From the NCBI GenBank assembly GCA_001701075.1, contig DAAK01000224.1, positions 1 to 12,441 of the forward strand: a stretch of DNA of 12,441 bases, given 5' to 3'. The notes beneath the pieces were generated by a model. It made no database searches, was not told the DNA's origin, and saw only the letters and a program-made list of their open reading frames with translations. Both the position numbers and the translations under genes were made by a program. The DNA comes from Bacteroidales bacterium GP3 (GTDB lineage: Bacteria > Bacteroidota > Bacteroidia > Bacteroidales > Muribaculaceae). This document shows positions 6,017 to 12,441 of the stretch, piece by piece; the stretch's first letter is position 1; each line of letters begins with the position of its first letter.

Positions 6017-8779
6017 ATGTCAGAAAAGAGACTTTTCCTCCTCGATGCATACGCATTAATTTTTCGCGCATATTATGCTCTAATTAAAATGCCGCGGTTG
6101 ACAAGCGACGGATTCAACACGTCTGCCATTTTCGGTTTTGTCAATACCTTGGAGGAGGTGCTCCGGAAAGAGAAACCGACTCACATCGCGGTGTGCTTCG
6201 ACCCTAAAGGCCCTACTTTCCGCTCCGAACTTCTCGACTCTTATAAAGGAGAGCGACCTGACACCCCTGAAGACATCAAGCGTTCCATTCCCATAATCAA
6301 GGAAATTATCAAATGTTATGGCATACCTGTACTCGAATCTCCCGGTTATGAAGCCGACGACGTGATAGGCACTATGGCCACGAGGGCATCCAAGGAGGGA
6401 TTCACAACATATATGATGACTCCCGACAAGGATTTCGGACAGCTCGTGGGGCCAAATGTGATTCAATATAAGCCTGCCTATCGTGGTCAGGACTTCGAGC
6501 TCCGTGGTGAAAAAGAGGTTTGCAAACGCTACGGCATTGAGCGCACAAGCCAAGTAATCGACCTTCTTGCCCTTATGGGCGACAAGATCGACAATATACC
6601 GGGATGCCCCGGCGTGGGAGAAAAGACTGCACAAAAGCTAATTGCCGATTTCGGCACTGCTGAAAATGTAATTGCCCGTTCTTTCGAGCTTAAGGGAGCT
6701 CTCAAGAAGAAAATCGAGGAAAACGCAGCTCTTATCATGCTGTCGAAAGATCTCGCCACTATACGCACAGATGTGCCGGTTGACGCTACTCCAGACACCC
6801 TCGCTCTCGGCGAAGTTGATAAAGACAAGCTGTTTGCAATATTCAAGGAGCTCGAATTCAAGAGTCTCATCGACCGAGTTGGTCGCCGCCTTATGTCAGA
6901 GAAATCCCCTGCCTCTACTTCCGGCAATCAATTCCCTTCTGCTTCTAAGACTGTCAAAAAGGCTGCTGCTGCCTCACAACCTTCGCTTTTTGATTTCGAG
7001 GTGGAGGAAGCTGAGACTATTCCTGTTGCTGATGCGCCTACACCCGGATCTCTTGGTGAAGGTTGCATCCAAATAAATGACGAGGATGCTCTGAAGGAAA
7101 TGGTTTCCTCTGTTAAAGAGGCAAAGACTGTAGGCATATATTTGTCTACCGTTGGAGAAAACGACATGGAGGCTGTTTGGAAAGGTACAGCTATCGCTCT
7201 TCCCGACGGCCGCTCATGGTATGTTGATTCAGCTCTCCCTGCAGGCAACGACACCATTCTCGAGATTCTCTCCGATTCAGAAATCCTCAAGGTTTCAGGT
7301 GCCATAAAACGTGATATGGTAGTGGCGCGTCGCCACCGTCAAGACAGTGACTCCAACCCCATGAGCATCGTAAATTTCTATGACGTGACTATTGCCCATT
7401 ATCTCCTTGAGCCTGAAATGCGCCATACTCCTGAACTCCTCGCGGAAAAATATCTCGGTTATTCACTAAATTCAAAGCCATTTCCAGCCGAGCTCGCTGC
7501 TCTATCACTGAAACTAAAGGATATTTTCGAGCCGGCTCTTGAAGCTGAGAAAATGACTTCTCTGATGACCGACATTGAGCTGCCACTTGCTCCTGTGCTT
7601 GCAGATATGGAATATACTGGCGTGAGAATTGACACAGCTGCTCTCTCTGCCGCTGCTGAAGGTATGGAAGATCGTTCCCGTCAGCTTTGCGATGAAATAT
7701 ATGAGATTGCCGGTGAGCAATTCAATGTGGGGAGTCCTGCACAGGTGGGTGAAATCCTATTTGGCAAGATGCAGCTCGATCCAAAGGCTAAGAAGACTAA
7801 GACCGGACAGTATTCCACTTCTGAGGAAATACTCGAAAAACTGGCGTGGAAAAGCCCTATCATTGGCAAGATATTGGAATATCGACAGATAAAGAAACTC
7901 CTCAACACCTATCTTAATGCTCTTCCGGAGACGATTAACAAGACAACTGGAAAAATCCACACCAACTACAACCAGACAGTCACAGCCACAGGCCGCCTTT
8001 CCTCGTCATCTCCAAATCTTCAGAACATACCGGTACGCGATGAAATGGGGCGCGACATCCGACGTGCTTTCATCCCCGACCCCGGCCATATTTTCCTATC
8101 TGCCGACTACAGCCAGATTGAACTCCGCCTCGTGGCTGACTTTGCCGACGACGAGACTATGATTGAAGCATTCCGCAAAGGTGAGGACATTCACGCCATC
8201 ACAGCTGCTAAAATCAACCATGTGCCTCTTGAAGACGTGACTCCCGACGAGCGTAGGAAGGCGAAAACTGCCAACTTTGGTATCCTCTATGGAATCACTG
8301 CTTTCGGCCTGGCATCGCGCCTCCAGATTCCGCGTCAAGAAGCGAAAGAGCTTATCGACGGATATTTTGCCACATTCCCATCCATCCATAGATATATGAG
8401 CCAGAGCGTGGAGGAAGCCCGGGAAAATGGCTATGCCATCACACGCATGGGGCGCAAGCGCCGACTCCCTGACATCAACAGCAAGAATCCCGTTGTCCGT
8501 GGCTATGCCGAACGCAACGCTATCAACGCTCCGGTGCAAGGCACGGCTGCCGACGTTATGAAAATCGCAATGGTCGCCATTTGGCAAGAGATGCAGGAAA
8601 AGCATCTGAAGTCTAAGATGATAATGCAAGTCCACGACGAACTCAACTTTGACGTGGTGCCTGGAGAAGAAGGCCTCCTTCAAGAGATAGTAGAACGCCG
8701 AATGCAAGCGGCATGGTCGGGCAAAGTACCGCTCACAGCCTCTGCCGGCCTCGGTGCCAACTGGCTCGAAGCCCACTGA
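6017..8779 (+). CDS. polA: DNA polymerase I, 5' nuclease and polymerase active, proofreading domain degenerate
   Basis: This enzyme fills gaps, removes Okazaki primers and takes part in excision repair. The 5' nuclease (about 1-290) keeps its metal ligands: Asp10 (LLDAYALI), EADD (112-115), TPDKD (135-139), and the GDKIDNIPG helix-hairpin-helix (188-196). A Ser/Ala-rich linker (about 295-345) follows. The 3'-5' exonuclease-like fold (about 350-515) lacks key acids. Where Klenow has DTE this protein has Tyr375-Leu376-Ser377, the second site Asp456 (FYDVTIAHY) is kept, and the last acid is not seen in AELAALSLKL (491-500). The polymerase domain has motif A DYSQIELR (697-704), motif B KAKTANFGILYG (748-759) and motif C VHDE (872-875), all intact. 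Total 920 aa, normal for the family. ATG 6017 starts the conserved N-terminus. The open frame reaches back to 5642 but only as antisense of the prenyl synthase. Confidence 0.95.
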   Translation: MSEKRLFLLDAYALIFRAYYALIKMPRLTSDGFNTSAIFGFVNTLEEVLRKEKPTHIAVCFDPKGPTFRSELLDSYKGERPDTPEDIKRSIPIIKEIIKCYGIPVLESPGYEADDVIGTMATRASKEGFTTYMMTPDKDFGQLVGPNVIQYKPAYRGQDFELRGEKEVCKRYGIERTSQVIDLLALMGDKIDNIPGCPGVGEKTAQKLIADFGTAENVIARSFELKGALKKKIEENAALIMLSKDLATIRTDVPVDATPDTLALGEVDKDKLFAIFKELEFKSLIDRVGRRLMSEKSPASTSGNQFPSASKTVKKAAAASQPSLFDFEVEEAETIPVADAPTPGSLGEGCIQINDEDALKEMVSSVKEAKTVGIYLSTVGENDMEAVWKGTAIALPDGRSWYVDSALPAGNDTILEILSDSEILKVSGAIKRDMVVARRHRQDSDSNPMSIVNFYDVTIAHYLLEPEMRHTPELLAEKYLGYSLNSKPFPAELAALSLKLKDIFEPALEAEKMTSLMTDIELPLAPVLADMEYTGVRIDTAALSAAAEGMEDRSRQLCDEIYEIAGEQFNVGSPAQVGEILFGKMQLDPKAKKTKTGQYSTSEEILEKLAWKSPIIGKILEYRQIKKLLNTYLNALPETINKTTGKIHTNYNQTVTATGRLSSSSPNLQNIPVRDEMGRDIRRAFIPDPGHIFLSADYSQIELRLVADFADDETMIEAFRKGEDIHAITAAKINHVPLEDVTPDERRKAKTANFGILYGITAFGLASRLQIPRQEAKELIDGYFATFPSIHRYMSQSVEEARENGYAITRMGRKRRLPDINSKNPVVRGYAERNAINAPVQGTAADVMKIAMVAIWQEMQEKHLKSKMIMQVHDELNFDVVPGEEGLLQEIVERRMQAAWSGKVPLTASAGLGANWLEAH

Positions 8780-8802
8780 CCCTCCTCTCTTATCCTCTAA
8801 TT

Positions 8803-8841
8803 CAGCCAAATCAGGCCCCATCAGGATATAACAGGCCAAAT
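8803..8841. repeat. Degenerate ~10-bp tandem array after polA
   Basis: Four imperfect units, each starting with CAG, run in tandem: CAGCCAAAT, CAGGCCCCAT, CAGGATATAA, CAGGCCAAAT. They lie in the polA-pfkA gap. They are looser than the other arrays, so the periodicity is less certain. Confidence 0.6.
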
Positions 8842-8844
8842 CAC

Positions 8845-8879
8845 TTTAATATTTAATATTTTATCTTTAATACTTATAC
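8845..8879. repeat. Degenerate AT-rich 7-bp tandem array before pfkA
   Basis: Five heptamers run end to end: TTTAATA, TTTAATA, TTTTATC, TTTAATA, CTTATAC. They end four bases before the ATG of pfkA. A near-consensus -7 promoter box (TATCTTTA, 8862-8869) falls inside the array. Confidence 0.7.
8862..8869 (+). promoter_or_regulatory. Possible -7 promoter box for pfkA
   Basis: TATCTTTA matches the Bacteroidetes TAnnTTTG box at all but the last base and lies 14 bases before the pfkA ATG. No TTTG-like -33 is found 19-21 bases upstream. The region is an AT-rich repeat, so a chance match is quite possible. Confidence 0.3.
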
Positions 8880-8883
8880 AGAC

Positions 8884-9864
8884 ATGAGCAACATCAAAAG
8901 CATTGGTATTCTAACTTCCGGCGGCGATGCCCCCGGTATGAACGCAGCTATCCGCGCCGTCACTCGCGCTGGCATAACTTCAGGTTTCAAGGTTTTCGGT
9001 ATCTATCGTGGCTATAAAGGCCTGATTTCTGACGAAATAGAGGAATTCTCTACCCAGAACGTGTCTAATATCATACAGCGAGGTGGAACTATCCTTAAGA
9101 CTGCCCGCTGTAAGGAATTTGAGACTCCGGAAGGTCGCCAGTGTGCCTACGACGTGCTTAAGCGCCATGGCATCGACAGCCTCTGTGTGATTGGTGGCGA
9201 CGGTTCTCTCACTGGTGCACGTATCTTCGCCAATGAGTTCCAATTTCCAATCGTTGGCCTCCCCGGCACTATCGACAATGACCTCTACGGAACTGACTGG
9301 ACCATTGGTTATGACACTGCCCTCAACACTATTATGGAGTGTGTCGACAAAATACGCGACACCGCTACAAGCCACGAACGCCTTTTCTTCATCGAAGTAA
9401 TGGGACGCAACGCTGGATTCCTCGCGCTAAATGGTGCTATCGCAGCTGGTGCTGAGGCTGCAATCATCCCAGAAATATCTACAGAAGTCGACCAGCTCGC
9501 CGAACTTATCCAGAATGGTTTCCGCAAGTCAAAGAACTCTTCTATCGTACTCGTTGCTGAATCTCCTATCACCGGCGGAGCCATGGGTCTCGCTCAGCGT
9601 GTAAAAGATGAATATCCTAACTACGATGTGCGCGTCTCTATCCTCGGACACCTACAGCGCGGTGGTAGCCCGACTGCTCTCGACCGTATCCTTGCTTCCC
9701 GCATGGGTGCTGCTGCTGTCGATGCCCTTCTCGACGACCAGCGCAATGTTATGATCGGTATCCGCAATGATGAGATCGTATATGTGCCATTTGTTAAGGC
9801 TATCAAGAACGAGAAGTCAGTAAACCGTGATAAGTTAAACGTTCTCCGCAGATTGTCTATCTGA
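8884..9864 (+). CDS. pfkA: ATP-dependent 6-phosphofructokinase
   Basis: It phosphorylates fructose 6-phosphate to the 1,6-bisphosphate, the committed step of glycolysis, in the cytosol. The short 326-aa form of group A shows the nucleotide loop TSGGDAPGMNAAIR (11-24), GGDGS (104-108), the catalytic Asp131 in GTIDND (128-133), MGR (173-175) and GHLQRGGSP (255-263). The Gly in GGDGS, where pyrophosphate-dependent enzymes carry Asp (GGDD), marks it as ATP-using. Residues matching the allosteric effector site of the E. coli enzyme are kept (Arg24 and Arg28, and Glu191 in GAEAAIIPE), so regulation by ADP or PEP is plausible. The TGA stop shares its A with the ATG of the acyltransferase, implying one transcript and coupled translation. 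Confidence 0.95.
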   Translation: MSNIKSIGILTSGGDAPGMNAAIRAVTRAGITSGFKVFGIYRGYKGLISDEIEEFSTQNVSNIIQRGGTILKTARCKEFETPEGRQCAYDVLKRHGIDSLCVIGGDGSLTGARIFANEFQFPIVGLPGTIDNDLYGTDWTIGYDTALNTIMECVDKIRDTATSHERLFFIEVMGRNAGFLALNGAIAAGAEAAIIPEISTEVDQLAELIQNGFRKSKNSSIVLVAESPITGGAMGLAQRVKDEYPNYDVRVSILGHLQRGGSPTALDRILASRMGAAAVDALLDDQRNVMIGIRNDEIVYVPFVKAIKNEKSVNRDKLNVLRRLSI

Positions 9865-10781
9865 TGGGAAAGCATACTCATAATAAGACAATTATCGCCA
9901 TCAATCGCGCCCTGCTCTCTGCCACTTTCCGGGGGTTGGGCGCGTTGCCATGGCCTATCCTAAGGGGTCTCTCCTCATTTATAGCATGGCTCGCTCACAG
10001 CGTGGTGAGATACCGTGTGAACATTTGCCACGATAATATCCGTTCTTCTTTCCCCGAAATGTCTGATACGGAAGTGGACACGACAGTCAAAGGTTTCTAT
10101 CACTTTCTTGCCGACTATTTCATAGAGACCGTTAAGCTCGGCTCTATGAGCGCAGAAGAAATGCGCCGACGCATGAGGTTTGAAAACATTGAGGAAGTCA
10201 ACGATGATCTCCGTGCCGGGCACAACGTAAGCATTTTCCTCGGACATTTCTGCAATTGGGAATGGGTTTCGACTATGCCACTATGGCTCGACCTCTCTAC
10301 GGGTGCCATTCCCTGCCAAATCTACCATCCCCTCTCCAACGTGGCCGCCGACGAAGTCTTCGGAGCTATCCGTAGCCGTTTCGGTGCCACCAATCTCCCT
10401 ATGGCAACTTCAGCCAAGACTTTGCTGGAAATGTCGGCGAAAAAGATTCCAAGCATTACGGGATATATTGCCGACCAGACTCCATCACGCAGTTCTATCC
10501 ATCATTGGATTCAATTTCTTCACCACGACACCCCCGTATTCACTGGTGCCGAGAAGATAAGCCGAAAGATTCACGCTGCCGCCTATTATCTCGACATGCG
10601 GCGTCCAGAAAGAAATATGTATGTTGGCCGCTTCGTTAAAATATCCCCGGACGCTGCCTCCGAACCCGTCAATGTTCTTACAGAATCATACTTCTCTCGC
10701 CTTGAAGACTCCATCAAACGTGAGCCCCCACTTTGGCTCTGGACTCACCGCCGCTGGAAATACCATCGTCCCACTGAATAA
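9864..10781 (+). CDS. Lysophospholipid/lipid A acyltransferase, LpxL/HtrB family
   Basis: Members of this family transfer a secondary acyl chain onto lipid A precursors at the inner face of the cytoplasmic membrane. The catalytic HxxxxE motif is His128 to Glu133 in LGHFCNWEW. Further family marks are ADQTPSR (203-209) and LWTHRRWKY near the C-terminus (292-300). A hydrophobic segment at about 26-48 is the usual N-terminal membrane anchor. The length of 305 aa is normal. The start ATG overlaps the pfkA stop by one base (TGATG), so its expression should follow that of pfkA. The pairing with a glycolytic gene has no obvious functional logic. Whether it is the lipid A late acyltransferase or an acyltransferase of other lipids such as ornithine or sulfonolipids cannot be told from sequence alone. 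Confidence 0.9.
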   Translation: MGKHTHNKTIIAINRALLSATFRGLGALPWPILRGLSSFIAWLAHSVVRYRVNICHDNIRSSFPEMSDTEVDTTVKGFYHFLADYFIETVKLGSMSAEEMRRRMRFENIEEVNDDLRAGHNVSIFLGHFCNWEWVSTMPLWLDLSTGAIPCQIYHPLSNVAADEVFGAIRSRFGATNLPMATSAKTLLEMSAKKIPSITGYIADQTPSRSSIHHWIQFLHHDTPVFTGAEKISRKIHAAAYYLDMRRPERNMYVGRFVKISPDAASEPVNVLTESYFSRLEDSIKREPPLWLWTHRRWKYHRPTE

Positions 10782-10795
10782 TCTCTGGCCTCTGG
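10782..10795. repeat. Two 7-bp units after the acyltransferase stop
   Basis: TCTCTGG and CCTCTGG lie immediately after the TAA of the acyltransferase. Two units could be chance. I list it because the period and the position against a stop match the longer arrays in this window. Confidence 0.4.
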
Positions 10796-10839
10796 AATCT
10801 TTTTTCAAATAAAACACCTTAAATCCCAAATCTTTTTAT

Positions 10840-10847
10840 TATCTTTG
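10840..10847 (+). promoter_or_regulatory. Bacteroidetes -7 promoter box before the EIIC-like permease
   Basis: TATCTTTG is a perfect TAnnTTTG match followed by CAC, the commonest form of this box. The -33 region is weak (CCTT at 10817-10820, 19-bp spacer). Transcription would start near 10853, giving a leader of about 60 bases before ATG 10915. Confidence 0.7.
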
Positions 10848-10894
10848 CACGACAAAACCCCTCTCCGCTCTCACCTAATAACTAACAACAAATC

Positions 10895-10915
10895 ATGTTA
10901 AACTATTTATTCTAA
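10895..10915 (+). other. Six-codon leader ORF overlapping the permease start
   Basis: ATG TTA AAC TAT TTA TTC TAA encodes MLNYLF. Its TAA shares its last base with the ATG of the permease (TAATG), the arrangement used in translational coupling. It lies within the predicted leader of the promoter at 10840. It is too short to judge as a gene and could be chance. Confidence 0.3.
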
Positions 10916-12336
10916 TGGAACAGGTATTCGCTTATATCATCGGCCTCGGCGCCGCAGTGATGATGCCTGTCATCTTCACCATCCTCGGTGTCTGCATCGG
11001 CATCAAGCTGGGCGACGCCCTCAAAAGCGGCCTGAAGGTTGGCGTCGGTTTCATCGGTCTGTCAATCGTAACCGCCCTGCTTACTTCTGCCCTCGGACCT
11101 GCACTCCAGTCTGTAGTGGAAATCTATGGCCTTCAGCTTAAAGTATTCGACATGGGATGGCCTGCTGCCGCTTCCGTGGCTTACAACACTGCCGTTGGTG
11201 CATTCATTATCCCGGTTTGCCTCGGTGTCAACCTCCTTATGCTACTGACAAAGACTACTCGCACTGTCAATATCGACCTCTGGAACTATTGGCACTTCGC
11301 TTTCATCGGTGCAGTAATCTATTTCGCAACCGAATCGCTCGCTTGGGGATTCTTCGGCGCTATCATCTGCTATATCGTGACGCTCGTCCTTGCCGATATG
11401 ACAGCCTACAAGTTCCAGAATTTCTACAAGGATATGGAGGGAATATCTATCCCGCAACCATTCTGTGCAGGTTTTGCTCCCTTCGCTTGGATCATAAATA
11501 AGGGTCTCGACAAGATTCCGGGCCTCAACAAGATAGAAATAGATGCCGAGGGCATGAAGAAGAAATTCGGCATTCTCGGCGAGCCCCTCTTCCTTGGTGT
11601 TGTAGTGGGTGTTGGTATCGGATGCCTCACTTGCACTTCCTGGAATGAAATAGTCGACAACATCCCAAAGATTCTATCGCTTGGCATCAAGATGGGTGCA
11701 GTGATGGAACTTATCCCACGTGTGACCGTGCTCTTCATCGAAGGCCTAAAGCCTATTTCTGATGCCACCCGCAGTCTTATCGCCCGCAAATTCAAGGGTG
11801 CCGACGGTCTCAGCATCGGTATGTCCCCGGCTCTCGTCATCGGTCATCCCACTACTCTCGTTGTGTCTCTTCTCCTTATCCCGGTGACTCTTCTTTTGGC
11901 TGTTGTCCTTCCCGGCAACCAGTTCCTCCCTCTCGCTTCACTCGCCGGCATGTTCTATCTCTTCCCACTCGTGCTTCCTTTCACAAAGGGCAACGTCCTG
12001 AAGACTTTCATCATCGGTGTGATTATTATCACCGCAGGCCTGTATATGGTGACTAATATCGCGCCTGCATTTACTCTCGCTGCTCATGACGTATTCGTGG
12101 CTACAGGCGACGCTGCAGTTGCCATTCCCGCAGGATTCGAAGGCGGAGCTCTCGACTTTGCTTCTTCTCCTCTCTGCTGGGCATTATATCAGGGTTGTGT
12201 CAACCTTAAATGGATCGGTGCCGGAATTCTCGTTGTCATAGCTTGCGCTATGATGTGGTGGAATCGTGTACACATCGCCCGCAACCAGCGCGACATGATC
12301 AAGAAGCACTCCGACAATCTCCAAGAAAACATCTAA
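10915..12336 (+). CDS. PTS EIIC-like permease of the galactitol (GatC) family
   Basis: A 473-aa polytopic membrane protein resembling E. coli GatC along its whole length: GAAVMMPVI (12-20), KLGDALKSGLKVGVGF (31-46), FDMGWPA (78-84), VNIDLWNYWH (118-127), KKFGILGEPLFLG (216-228), the SPALVIGH segment (304-311) and PGNQFLP (333-339). In enterobacteria this domain moves galactitol across the inner membrane while EIIB phosphorylates it. No EIIA or EIIB is visible here: the gene before is an acyltransferase and the gene after encodes an exported protein. It has its own promoter at 10840. Because Bacteroidales generally lack a full PTS, it may act as a simple facilitator or symporter for a sugar alcohol or sugar acid. 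That is inference, and the substrate is unknown. The C-terminus ends in a short charged tail after MMWWNRVHIARNQR. Confidence 0.88.
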   Translation: MEQVFAYIIGLGAAVMMPVIFTILGVCIGIKLGDALKSGLKVGVGFIGLSIVTALLTSALGPALQSVVEIYGLQLKVFDMGWPAAASVAYNTAVGAFIIPVCLGVNLLMLLTKTTRTVNIDLWNYWHFAFIGAVIYFATESLAWGFFGAIICYIVTLVLADMTAYKFQNFYKDMEGISIPQPFCAGFAPFAWIINKGLDKIPGLNKIEIDAEGMKKKFGILGEPLFLGVVVGVGIGCLTCTSWNEIVDNIPKILSLGIKMGAVMELIPRVTVLFIEGLKPISDATRSLIARKFKGADGLSIGMSPALVIGHPTTLVVSLLLIPVTLLLAVVLPGNQFLPLASLAGMFYLFPLVLPFTKGNVLKTFIIGVIIITAGLYMVTNIAPAFTLAAHDVFVATGDAAVAIPAGFEGGALDFASSPLCWALYQGCVNLKWIGAGILVVIACAMMWWNRVHIARNQRDMIKKHSDNLQENI

Positions 12337-12349
12337 AATCCCCTATAAA

Positions 12350-12441
12350 ATGAAAAAGATACTTTTCTCTCTCGCTGCCATCGCCGCAGCATTCTCTATG
12401 TCAGCTCAGACTGAATATAAAATCCAACGCGCCTGTCACCC
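12350..12441 (+). CDS. Start of an exported protein, cut by the window edge
   Basis: ATG at 12350, 13 bp after the permease stop, opens a frame that stays open to the end: 30 codons and two bases. The first 19 residues, beginning MKKILFSLAAIAAA, form a classic signal peptide with a likely cut after MSA, before Gln20, the SAQ context common in Bacteroidetes. The first mature residues are QTEYKIQRACHP. They faintly recall the N-terminus of KduI-type uronate isomerases, but a cytosolic enzyme would not carry a signal peptide, and ten residues are too few to name a family. The tight spacing suggests co-transcription with the permease, so it may serve the same substrate. Confidence 0.75.
   Translation, partial: MKKILFSLAAIAAAFSMSAQTEYKIQRACH

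Noticed and set aside
8096..8839. A 247-codon frame on the minus strand
   Set aside because: It is fully covered by the polymerase domain of polA, has no recognisable domain, and runs into repeat DNA. It is a coding shadow.
1..12441. Defence island, prophage or integrated mobile element
   Set aside because: All recognised genes are core metabolism, envelope or transport. There is no integrase, transposase, tRNA attachment site or inverted-repeat boundary. A CD225 domain by itself does not show a defence role.

Overview
This window looks like the chromosome of a Bacteroidales bacterium, and the gut family Muribaculaceae fits best. The reasons are: no purine-rich Shine-Dalgarno sites before the starts, promoter boxes of the Bacteroidetes TAnnTTTG type (clearest at 10840-10847), coding DNA of moderate GC with AT-rich gaps, and a lytic transglycosylase, MsbA-like exporter and long-chain prenyl synthase typical of that phylum. 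The order and family are inference from style and gene content. No marker gene in the window settles it.

Layout. Positions 1-63 are the last 20 codons of an outer-membrane or DUF5683-like protein. A murein lytic transglycosylase with two LysM domains (102-1802) follows, and 11 bp later an MsbA-type ABC exporter (1814-3655). Next is glycinamide ribonucleotide formyltransferase PurN (3732-4754), whose reading frame continues through a low-complexity linker into a CD225/dispanin membrane domain. A hairpin terminator (4778-4806) lies between this gene and the convergent polyprenyl diphosphate synthase (4858-5838, minus strand). DNA polymerase I (6017-8779) is divergent from the prenyl synthase. 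It is followed by 6-phosphofructokinase (8884-9864) and a LpxL/HtrB-type acyltransferase (9864-10781) that overlaps it by one base. A promoter at 10840-10847 precedes a galactitol-family PTS EIIC-like permease (10915-12336). The window ends in the first 30 codons of an exported protein (12350-12441). No gap between genes exceeds 300 bases. I saw no RNA gene, insertion sequence, CRISPR array or phage gene.

Most of the genes are housekeeping. Envelope work dominates: MltD (murein), the MsbA-like exporter and the LpxL-like acyltransferase (lipid A), and the prenyl synthase (quinone or carrier-lipid chains). The rest is purine synthesis, DNA repair and glycolysis.

Three things are unusual. (1) PurN is fused to a CD225 domain, which would tether a soluble purine enzyme to the membrane. 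The DNA coding for the junction is a degenerate nine-base tandem array lying exactly in codon register. (2) Most of the intergenic gaps carry a short degenerate tandem array of 7, 9 or about 10 bases, each with a different unit and often abutting a start or stop codon. This looks like one genome-wide process, and the PurN linker may be a product of it. (3) DNA polymerase I seems to have lost two of the three proofreading-site acids I could place. A further oddity is an EIIC permease with no EIIA or EIIB beside it.
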